From a virus, in the IMG/VR virus record IMGVR_UViG_3300027779_000196, positions 1-21,158 of that record: a stretch of DNA of 21,158 nt; one strand, 5' to 3'. Within the stretch, counting starts at the first letter, position 1. Every line of letters begins with the position of its first letter. Position numbers and translations under genes: made by a program. The notes beneath the pieces were generated by a model. That model ran no database searches. It saw only the letters and a program-made list of their open reading frames with translations, and had not been told where the DNA came from. Below, in pieces: positions 15,817-21,158 of this stretch.

Positions 15817-18777
15817 ATGTTTCGTTTTATAAAAAATACGGTTATGACAGCAGTTATGTTTGGATTTGTCTTTGCACAAAGTCCAATCATAAGAGTTAAA
15901 CAAATAGGTGAATGGAAAACACCAGAGTATTGGTGGAAAGCACAAGAGACTGTAACACTACAAACATTTTTAGCAGATGATATAGCAACACCAGCTTATA
16001 CAAATAATAATTTTGATTCTTGGAGAGATGACATTTTAGAAATAGAAGTCACTCTTGACGATGTAGGTCAAGATATTACTACATTTAGATTTGATATTGC
16101 ATTTGACAACGATTTAATAACTTGGGTTGAAAATGATGGAACTACACAAGAAACATCAGTCAATGCTTGGACTCAAGGAAACTCACGAGTAATTAAAGGT
16201 AGTCAAATATCAGGTTGGACTGAAGGTGATGAAACATCAAACAATTCAACAGACTATTCATTTGAAGTAGTTCATTATTCAAATGTAGGATATACAGATA
16301 CTATTCAAAGTAGTGGTAATGAAACTTCAGCAACCGATACAGGTTATGATTGGTTAAGAATTACTATGGTATCACACGGAGTTGATATCGCTGAAAATAG
16401 TGGAGCAGGTGATGGAGTACCAGATTTTACATTCGGTAATGGTTCTGGAAATCAAGCACAAGTCCTTAAATTAACATTTAGAATTAATGATGTAGTTGAT
16501 AATTATCAACCAAAGTCATTTAGAATCCCAACACTTTATAGTGGTGGTAGTGGATATTATACTTATGTATCTGATGATTATCTATTAGATTATAAAGTTT
16601 ACATAGATGGTAATTGGGGAACTGATTCAGTAAACAATGGTGGAGCAAGAGGAGATTTATCTCTACATCCGAAATTAGTTGACATTGAAGGTTTCGGTAG
16701 ATACATTGGTGAAAAGACCGACACAGATAGTGACGGAGTAGATGACGATACATTTGTTCAAAAAACTTATCCTTATTGGAAAGTTGTATTCGAATTAGAT
16801 GAAGCTAATCCAGATGTAGATGGTGATACACCATTTGCTAATTGGTATAATATAGAAAGTATCGCTGATGACGCAAACACAACAGATGAGGATTTATCTG
16901 ATGATGTTATAGGAGACGCTAGTGGAACATATTACTATCTGAAATTAACAGACACAACCACACCAACAGCTTTAGCATCACAAACTTTACCAGGAACTGG
17001 ATTCTTAGGAGTATCATATTTTGATTACACCTATACGGATAAAAATGGATATTACAATATTCAATTACCAAGAAACAATACTTATCGTGTATCGTTCTGG
17101 CCACCAGACGCAAATGATGATATCGGTTCTCACTCACAATTAGAATTAGATAGAGGAGCGATTACAAACATTAATGACGCAATCGCAGCATTTAATTTTC
17201 AATCAAATAAATTTACAAATGAAACAAATATTAATGTAGATTCACCAAGTGCTTATTTAATTGGTGATGTAGACGGAGATGACTTATTCCAATTGAATGA
17301 TGCTTACTTTATATGGGCATACACAAGTGGAGTATTTTCAACATCATATACTCACGTTAATGGGAATTCATATCAACAATGGTCAAGTATTGATAATTTA
17401 AAAGCAAATGGACAAACACAAACTCTCGCGTATTATCAAGCACTTAGAGGTGGAGATACAAAACAAAGAAGAGAATTTACAGCATTTTGGGATGACGATT
17501 TACCACAAGAAACAACAACACTAACACAAGATGCTGGTGGAGTTATTTGGTTAAATGCTTTAATGGATGATGTCGTAACAGGTAATGATACTTTACAAGT
17601 AGTAGTATTGGCTGGAACATCAACCTTTGATGACCCAGATGTAACAACAGACGGAGATGTAAATCCAGATTATATACAAGATGAAATAGCACTTTACTTT
17701 ACTGGTGATATGAATTTATCAGGAACAAGAGTATTGGAAACATCTCAAGGTGCAGACGGATATCAAGACGCTTACACAGGAACAACATATTATCGTTGGT
17801 CAACACACACGGTTCAGAACGGAAGTTCAGGAGATAGTTCTTGGAATCAAAATTGTGTAAATGCAAGTTGTGATGACGCACCAACAGCTTGGACATATAC
17901 CAACACAAACAACACTTATGATGGAAGTAGTAGAAGTATGAACTCAACAGAAGGTGTAAGTTTATCATTACCAGATGACGGAAGTGTTAAAGTTCAAATG
18001 GGTAATCAAGTTGTAGTTCCTTTGACAATTACACCAACAATAGATGAGTTAACAGGACTACCAACTAAGGTAGCAGGGTTTGAATTTGAAGTCAGATATA
18101 AAGAAGAACAACTTCAATTTATTGACGCTCAAACAGGACTTTTACCAGGACCTTGGTTAACTTATTTAAATGAAAGTGAAATTGATGATGAGGGATATAA
18201 GATAATTTCATTTGGAGCATTAGATAACTCACCGAACAATGCACCACAAGATTACTACATAACAGAGGAAATGGTTGGTTTACAATTAGTATTTAATTCA
18301 AAACTAAATGAAAACAATAACCAAGAGTGGACAGAAGCAGACTTACAATTTGTAGGAAAAGCTAACGCTGGTAATCCAGCAGGTGATGACTTGTTTATGA
18401 ATAGACAAAGTGGTAAGATTAGAATATGGAATAAGTTTTGGGCATTCGGTGGTGGACAACCAAACGAAGATGAAATGACTTATGTTTATCCAAATCCATA
18501 TAATGATAGTGAACACGAATCTATTAACTTCCAATTCTTTATGGAACAAACTGGACACGTGATGATTAGTATTTATAACGCTAATGGACAAAAAGTTGGA
18601 ACTATATTGGATGAAGTCGTTAATGACGGAATGCACACATACACTTTCTCAGACTTACCAGATGTAATAGGTGAAGGTGGATATGGTGGATATGAAGACT
18701 TACAACCAGGTATTTATCTATTCGTAATGGAAACAGAAAACAAAATTAAGTCTAAGAAATTTACAATAATTAAATAA
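15817..18777 (+). CDS. Exported multidomain protein with type IX secretion C-terminal sorting domain
   Basis: The 986-residue product has a signal peptide (basic MFRFIKN, hydrophobic core, cleavage probably after VFA at residue 20). A cohesin-like beta domain may span about 72-230 (ILEIEVTLDD, TTFRFDIAFDNDLITW). Acidic calcium-loop-like sequences follow (DTDSDGVDDD near 308; a dockerin-like GDVDGDDLFQLNDAY at 483-497). A second cohesin-like domain covers about 708-860 (VKVQMGNQVVVPLTI, AGFEFEVRYKEEQLQF). The last 99 residues form a T9SS type A-like sorting domain: YVYPNPYND at 889-897, GHVMISIYNANGQKVGTILD, GMHTYTF, and a terminal GIYLFVMETENKIKSKKFTI segment. Such domains direct outer-membrane passage and surface attachment in Bacteroidetes and relatives. 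A PorV/PorQ-like gene follows nine bases later. Cell-surface location is likely; a virion role is unlikely given the signal peptide. Confidence 0.85.
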   Translation: MFRFIKNTVMTAVMFGFVFAQSPIIRVKQIGEWKTPEYWWKAQETVTLQTFLADDIATPAYTNNNFDSWRDDILEIEVTLDDVGQDITTFRFDIAFDNDLITWVENDGTTQETSVNAWTQGNSRVIKGSQISGWTEGDETSNNSTDYSFEVVHYSNVGYTDTIQSSGNETSATDTGYDWLRITMVSHGVDIAENSGAGDGVPDFTFGNGSGNQAQVLKLTFRINDVVDNYQPKSFRIPTLYSGGSGYYTYVSDDYLLDYKVYIDGNWGTDSVNNGGARGDLSLHPKLVDIEGFGRYIGEKTDTDSDGVDDDTFVQKTYPYWKVVFELDEANPDVDGDTPFANWYNIESIADDANTTDEDLSDDVIGDASGTYYYLKLTDTTTPTALASQTLPGTGFLGVSYFDYTYTDKNGYYNIQLPRNNTYRVSFWPPDANDDIGSHSQLELDRGAITNINDAIAAFNFQSNKFTNETNINVDSPSAYLIGDVDGDDLFQLNDAYFIWAYTSGVFSTSYTHVNGNSYQQWSSIDNLKANGQTQTLAYYQALRGGDTKQRREFTAFWDDDLPQETTTLTQDAGGVIWLNALMDDVVTGNDTLQVVVLAGTSTFDDPDVTTDGDVNPDYIQDEIALYFTGDMNLSGTRVLETSQGADGYQDAYTGTTYYRWSTHTVQNGSSGDSSWNQNCVNASCDDAPTAWTYTNTNNTYDGSSRSMNSTEGVSLSLPDDGSVKVQMGNQVVVPLTITPTIDELTGLPTKVAGFEFEVRYKEEQLQFIDAQTGLLPGPWLTYLNESEIDDEGYKIISFGALDNSPNNAPQDYYITEEMVGLQLVFNSKLNENNNQEWTEADLQFVGKANAGNPAGDDLFMNRQSGKIRIWNKFWAFGGGQPNEDEMTYVYPNPYNDSEHESINFQFFMEQTGHVMISIYNANGQKVGTILDEVVNDGMHTYTFSDLPDVIGEGGYGGYEDLQPGIYLFVMETENKIKSKKFTIIK

Positions 18778-18785
18778 GGAGTATT

Positions 18786-19640
18786 ATGAATAAATTATTA
18801 AGTTTATTATTATTAACAGGAACACTATTCGCACAGGCAAATAGTATATTTACATTGAACCCAAGTGTTCATAGTGCAGGAGCAGGAAATTCAGGTATTG
18901 CAGATTTAAATTCTAAAAACCTATTTCATAATCCAGCATTTGCAGGACTTGAATCACACCAAGAAACATCATATGTAAAATGGTTACCAAACCTAACAGA
19001 TGATATGGGATATCAAAATCTACAATACACAAGTGGTATGGGATTTTCCGTAGAAGTATTTTACTTTGATTACGGAACTCAAACAGCCGCAGATATCGGT
19101 GGTATCATAACAGGAGAGTTTGATTCATCATCACTAAGAGTTGGTGGAAGTTATGCTATGGAATTGGGAGATTGGTTATTGGGTGCAAGACTTAATCTTT
19201 ACAATCATACTTTTATTGATGATATAGATATTGATATGAATTATGGAGTTGATATCGGTGCGTATAAAGTATTCGGTAACACATCATTGGGTCTTGTATT
19301 AAAAGACTTAGGTGGTGATACTAAATTTTTAGACCAATCAACAAGTTTACCAATGTCATTAGGTATTGGTGTTAAACAAAGCTTTGGTAGTTTTAGTTTA
19401 CTATCAGATATAAAACTATTTGAAGATTATTCTTCATTTGGAGTTGGCGGTGAATATTTATTAGGAGAAGTAGGTAATTTAAGATTAGGGTATTATTCAG
19501 AACCAGAATTTAATGTTGATTACATCACAATAGGTGGTGGTATCAATACTAATGTTGTGGATATATCATTAGCATATCTTTACAATACCGAGAGTTTCCA
19601 CAACGAAACCTTAATGATTTCATTTGGGTTTGATTTTTAG
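18786..19640 (+). CDS. PorV/PorQ-like outer-membrane beta-barrel protein
   Basis: The 284-residue product has a signal peptide (MNKLLSLLLLTGTLFAQANS, cleavage near residues 16-18). The N-terminal segment resembles the PorV/PorQ/UPF0164 group: NPSVHSAGAGNSGIAD at 25-40, then LFHNPAFAGL at 46-55 and ETSYVKWLPNL at 60-70. The rest is a series of amphipathic strands with Gly/aromatic alternation, ending in FGFDF with a terminal Phe, the usual signal for outer-membrane barrel insertion. PorV carries sorted cargo from the T9SS translocon to the attachment complex, and PorQ helps anchor it. At 284 residues this one is shorter than typical PorV (near 390). A Shine-Dalgarno AAGGAG spans the gap behind the cargo gene. 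PorV-like versus a generic barrel cannot be settled by eye. Confidence 0.72.
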   Translation: MNKLLSLLLLTGTLFAQANSIFTLNPSVHSAGAGNSGIADLNSKNLFHNPAFAGLESHQETSYVKWLPNLTDDMGYQNLQYTSGMGFSVEVFYFDYGTQTAADIGGIITGEFDSSSLRVGGSYAMELGDWLLGARLNLYNHTFIDDIDIDMNYGVDIGAYKVFGNTSLGLVLKDLGGDTKFLDQSTSLPMSLGIGVKQSFGSFSLLSDIKLFEDYSSFGVGGEYLLGEVGNLRLGYYSEPEFNVDYITIGGGINTNVVDISLAYLYNTESFHNETLMISFGFDF

Positions 19641-19644
19641 GAGA
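19639..19644 (+). promoter_or_regulatory. Ribosome binding site of the Cys-rich micropeptide
   Basis: AGGAGA overlaps the stop of the barrel gene. It is 3-6 bases from two consecutive ATG codons at 19647 and 19650, the second giving the more usual spacing. It supports real translation of the 20-21-residue frame. Confidence 0.6.
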
Positions 19645-19646
19645 TA

Positions 19647-19712
19647 ATGATGTGTAATAATCCAGAGTGTAAATGTGAAAATTGCAATTGTGAAAATTGT
19701 AATTGTAAATAG
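19647..19712 (+). CDS. Cys-rich micropeptide, metallothionein-like spacing
   Basis: This 21-codon frame (or 20 from the second ATG) lies in the gap between the barrel gene and the next gene and has its own AGGAGA ribosome site. After MM it reads CNNPECKCENC then NCENCNCK. Seven cysteines fall at residues 3, 8, 10, 13, 15, 18 and 20, with no other reactive residue type. The alternating CxC and CxxC spacing with Asn/Glu/Lys between is what metal-binding peptides such as metallothioneins show. The ENCNC unit is repeated, so slippage could have built it. No signal peptide is seen. It may bind Zn, Cu or Fe, or be a small regulator. Stop at 19710-19712; the next gene starts 11 bases later. Confidence 0.6.
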   Translation: MMCNNPECKCENCNCENCNCK

Positions 19713-19723
19713 AGGAAAATAAA

Positions 19724-20128
19724 ATGGCAAAAAAAGTAGTAGATACAGAAAAAATGTTAGATGATGCTCAGAATAAAAAATTCGGTTTATCAATAACAAA
19801 CATTGTAAGTATAGTAACGGTGTTATCAGGTTTGATAGCAGGTTGGTATACATTTACAGGTAGAATAGATTCATTAGAAGAAGTAGTTGAAGGATTTGCA
19901 GAAGCAAGTGATATAGAAATAGTCACTAACAAAATCCAAAGTTTTGATGATGATATCATTTACCTAAGAGAAAAATTAGATACCGTAGGTGAAGTTGATT
20001 TATCACCATTAGAAAAAGATATAGTAAATCTTAATCGTGATATTAAAGAACTTAAAGGTTCTATCAGAAGTCTTGCAAAAGAGATTGAAGACTTTCACGG
20101 TGACCCATTAGCAAAGTTTAAAAAATAA
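19724..20128 (+). CDS. One-pass membrane protein with periplasmic-type coiled coil
   Basis: The 134-residue product has a basic, Lys-containing N-terminus (1-19), one hydrophobic helix at about 22-44 (LSITNIVSIVTVLSGLIAGW), and then a long charged helix with heptad-like spacing (46-120, e.g. SPLEKDIVNLNRDIKELKGS). Positive charges before the helix suggest N-in, C-out topology. That layout is shared by phage inner-membrane spanins (Rz type), but also by many unrelated membrane coiled-coil proteins, and no sequence link to Rz is visible. The GAGG ribosome site is good. The stop overlaps the next start (TAATG at 20126-20130). Role unknown; lysis or envelope scaffolding are options. Confidence 0.75.
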   Translation: MAKKVVDTEKMLDDAQNKKFGLSITNIVSIVTVLSGLIAGWYTFTGRIDSLEEVVEGFAEASDIEIVTNKIQSFDDDIIYLREKLDTVGEVDLSPLEKDIVNLNRDIKELKGSIRSLAKEIEDFHGDPLAKFKK

Positions 20129-20271
20129 TGGATATCTTTAAAACAAAAAAAGCCAAAATAAAATCAATTCAATCACAATTAAGTGATAAGAATTCTAATC
20201 TATCATTAATGAAAAGATTAATTCTTATGGTGCAATTGATGATATTGGGATTTGGTAAAACAGAAAAATGA
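20128..20271 (+). CDS. 47-residue basic/hydrophobic mini-protein, coupled to both neighbours
   Basis: The start codon shares one base with the upstream stop, and the TGA stop overlaps the ferredoxin ATG by four bases (ATGA at 20268-20271). Such double overlap is strong evidence that this short frame is translated. The N-terminus is Lys-rich ([20 protein letters not shown]) and the C-terminus is hydrophobic with Met/Leu/Ile ([19 protein letters not shown]), so it may sit at or in the inner membrane. No family is recognised. It could be a small partner of the coiled-coil protein or mainly serve to couple ferredoxin translation. Confidence 0.6.
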   Translation: MDIFKTKKAKIKSIQSQLSDKNSNLSLMKRLILMVQLMILGFGKTEK

Positions 20272-20555
20272 CTTTTATCATTACAGACCCGTGTATCGGG
20301 ACTTGTGACACAGCTTGTGTAGATGTTTGTCCAGTGGATTGTATTCACGGACCAATAGATGTAACGGGCGCAGGAGCAGAAGTTCCAGGATTAAAAACAT
20401 TAGACGGAATGCAATTGTATATTGACCCGGAAGAATGTATTGATTGTGGTGCTTGTGAGCCAGAATGTCCAGTTGACGCAATATATGACGAAGATGCTGC
20501 ACCAGATGATATGCAAAAGTTCATAGAAATTAACGCAAACTTTTTTAAGGGGTAG
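20268..20555 (+). CDS. Ferredoxin, 7Fe ([3Fe-4S][4Fe-4S]) bacterial type
   Basis: The 95-residue product has cysteines at 9, 13, 17, 21 and 25 ([18 protein letters not shown]) and at 57, 60, 63 and 67 ([17 protein letters not shown]). In 7Fe ferredoxins the first motif is C-x7-C-x3-C-P: here Cys9, Cys17 and Cys67 would hold [3Fe-4S], and Cys21, Cys57, Cys60 and Cys63 [4Fe-4S]. Cys25 matches the free cysteine of the family, while Cys13 is extra. A 31-residue insert between the motifs (28-56) is a little longer than in short 2[4Fe-4S] ferredoxins. It would carry low-potential electrons in the cytoplasm. Partner enzymes are not in this window. It starts inside the previous stop with no clear Shine-Dalgarno, so translation is probably coupled. 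Confidence 0.9.
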   Translation: MTFIITDPCIGTCDTACVDVCPVDCIHGPIDVTGAGAEVPGLKTLDGMQLYIDPEECIDCGACEPECPVDAIYDEDAAPDDMQKFIEINANFFKG

Positions 20556-20559
20556 AAAA

Positions 20560-21158
20560 ATGAAACATATATTAAGTTTATTTATAACATTATTTTTATT
20601 AGGTTGTGCAACATCACAAGTTGAAGCACAATCAGGTAAAACAAAAGTCCAATCAAAGATAGCTTCATATGAAGCAGAAAAAACTCTTGATGATATCAAG
20701 TGGTTTGATGGAGAACCTGAAGGAGTTCAGTTGATTCAGATTTCCATTTCAGAAAATATTCTAAATGCCTATCCAGAACTTCGTGATAAACGAGTTGGAT
20801 TCGGTGTAACTAATAGAATTATTGAAGTCTTGGAAGAAGCAGGACGATTCTACTTCGTTGAAGAAAAAGAAGAAGTGATTAACAAAATGGTTCAAGAATG
20901 GGAAAGAAGTGTTAGTGGATTGCTTGACAATGAATTAGATAGTGTTGGACAATTTGCGCAAACTAAATACTTTGTATATGCAGAATTGTATGACTTTGCA
21001 GTATCCAATCAAGAAGAAATATCAAGAAGAAAAGTAAAATTAAAAAATACCACAATGGTTGGTATTCAAGTTCGTCTTGTTTCAGTTGAAACAGGTAAGT
21101 ATATTACGGGTAGTGGTTTAGGAACTTCAGCAAAAGAAGGTGAAGGACTATTAAAAAA
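20560..21158 (+). CDS. csgG: CsgG-like outer-membrane lipoprotein (partial, runs off window)
   Basis: The first 199 residues are visible and the frame is open at the right edge. A lipoprotein signal is clear: MKHILSLFITLF followed by lipobox LLGC with Cys16, then ATSQ, so outer-membrane sorting is expected. Within the mature part, VGFGVTNRIIEVLEEAGRFY, FVEEKEEVINKMVQEWE, TKYFVYAELYDFAV and VGIQVRLVSVETGKYITGSG follow the pattern of the CsgG/HfaB family: helix, a strand ending in a Phe-Val-Glu 'who is degraded' turn, an Ala-Glu-Leu strand, then a Val-x-Leu-Val-x-Val-x-T-Gly strand. CsgG forms a nonameric outer-membrane pore for curli subunits. CsgG-like genes are known in some marine phages, from memory. 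AAGGGG lies eight bases before the ATG. Curli partners CsgE, CsgF and CsgA are not seen. A LpoB-like or other CsgG-fold lipoprotein is the main alternative. Confidence 0.75.
   Translation, partial: MKHILSLFITLFLLGCATSQVEAQSGKTKVQSKIASYEAEKTLDDIKWFDGEPEGVQLIQISISENILNAYPELRDKRVGFGVTNRIIEVLEEAGRFYFVEEKEEVINKMVQEWERSVSGLLDNELDSVGQFAQTKYFVYAELYDFAVSNQEEISRRKVKLKNTTMVGIQVRLVSVETGKYITGSGLGTSAKEGEGLLK

Noticed and set aside
16700-18360. Cellulosome-type cohesin/dockerin reading of the T9SS cargo protein
   Set aside because: Cohesin-like strands and a single dockerin-like calcium loop occur in one chain, with no catalytic domain or scaffoldin nearby. These folds are common in exported FCB proteins, so a cellulosome role is not justified.

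Overview
The window is AT-rich and almost entirely coding, with short spacers and nearly all genes on the + strand. It reads as the baseplate and tail-appendage module of a contractile-tailed (T4-like) double-stranded DNA phage. This is followed by an unusual block of cell-envelope and redox genes. The firmest phage anchors are a gp25-type baseplate wedge protein (2833-3240) and, directly behind it, a 651-residue gp6/baseplate-J-type wedge protein (3243-5198). No head, terminase, replication or integrase gene, tRNA, insertion sequence or CRISPR array is visible, so a defective prophage or tail-like particle cannot be formally excluded.

Layout. 1-454: the probable tail end of a + strand gene, a bidirectional terminator, a small membrane-protein gene on the - strand, and a divergent control region. 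455-7996: tail-hub and baseplate genes, mostly abutting or overlapping: a helical protein, a gp5-like OB-fold/beta spike without a visible lysozyme domain, a small Lys-rich protein, gp25, gp6, a DNRLRE-like beta protein, a poly-Thr linker protein and a beta-rich protein of unknown role. 8000-12946: a 1648-residue mosaic with a proline-rich N-terminus, a tail-protein-I-like segment and a LamG-like domain. 13026-15767: three appendage-type structural proteins, the last two apparently paralogous.

15817-21158 changes character. It holds a 986-residue exported protein with a type IX secretion (T9SS) C-terminal sorting domain and a PorV/PorQ-like outer-membrane barrel. After these come a Cys-rich micropeptide of about 20 residues, a one-pass membrane coiled-coil protein, a 47-residue basic/hydrophobic mini-protein, a 7Fe-type ferredoxin, and a CsgG-like outer-membrane lipoprotein cut by the window edge. 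Short spacers and stop/start overlaps suggest one operon. A plausible reading, which is inference, is that the phage remodels the host envelope during infection: it supplies its own T9SS cargo and partner barrel plus an outer-membrane pore-like lipoprotein.

Host. A T9SS sorting domain with a YPNPYN motif, a PorV/PorQ-type barrel and signal peptides ending in FAQ point to a Gram-negative host of the Bacteroidetes/FCB supergroup, possibly a Marinimicrobia- or Ignavibacteria-like lineage. This comes from motif style, not from a search.

Regulation. A two-part motif (TTTAAC or TTTCAC, 7 bases, TATTTATTA) lies 23-42 bases before the start codons at 455, 13026 and 15817, in the only three sizeable gaps that precede + strand genes. 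It is a candidate phage-specific promoter or RNA-processing signal. A perfect T4-late-type box, TATAAATA, also lies in the first gap.
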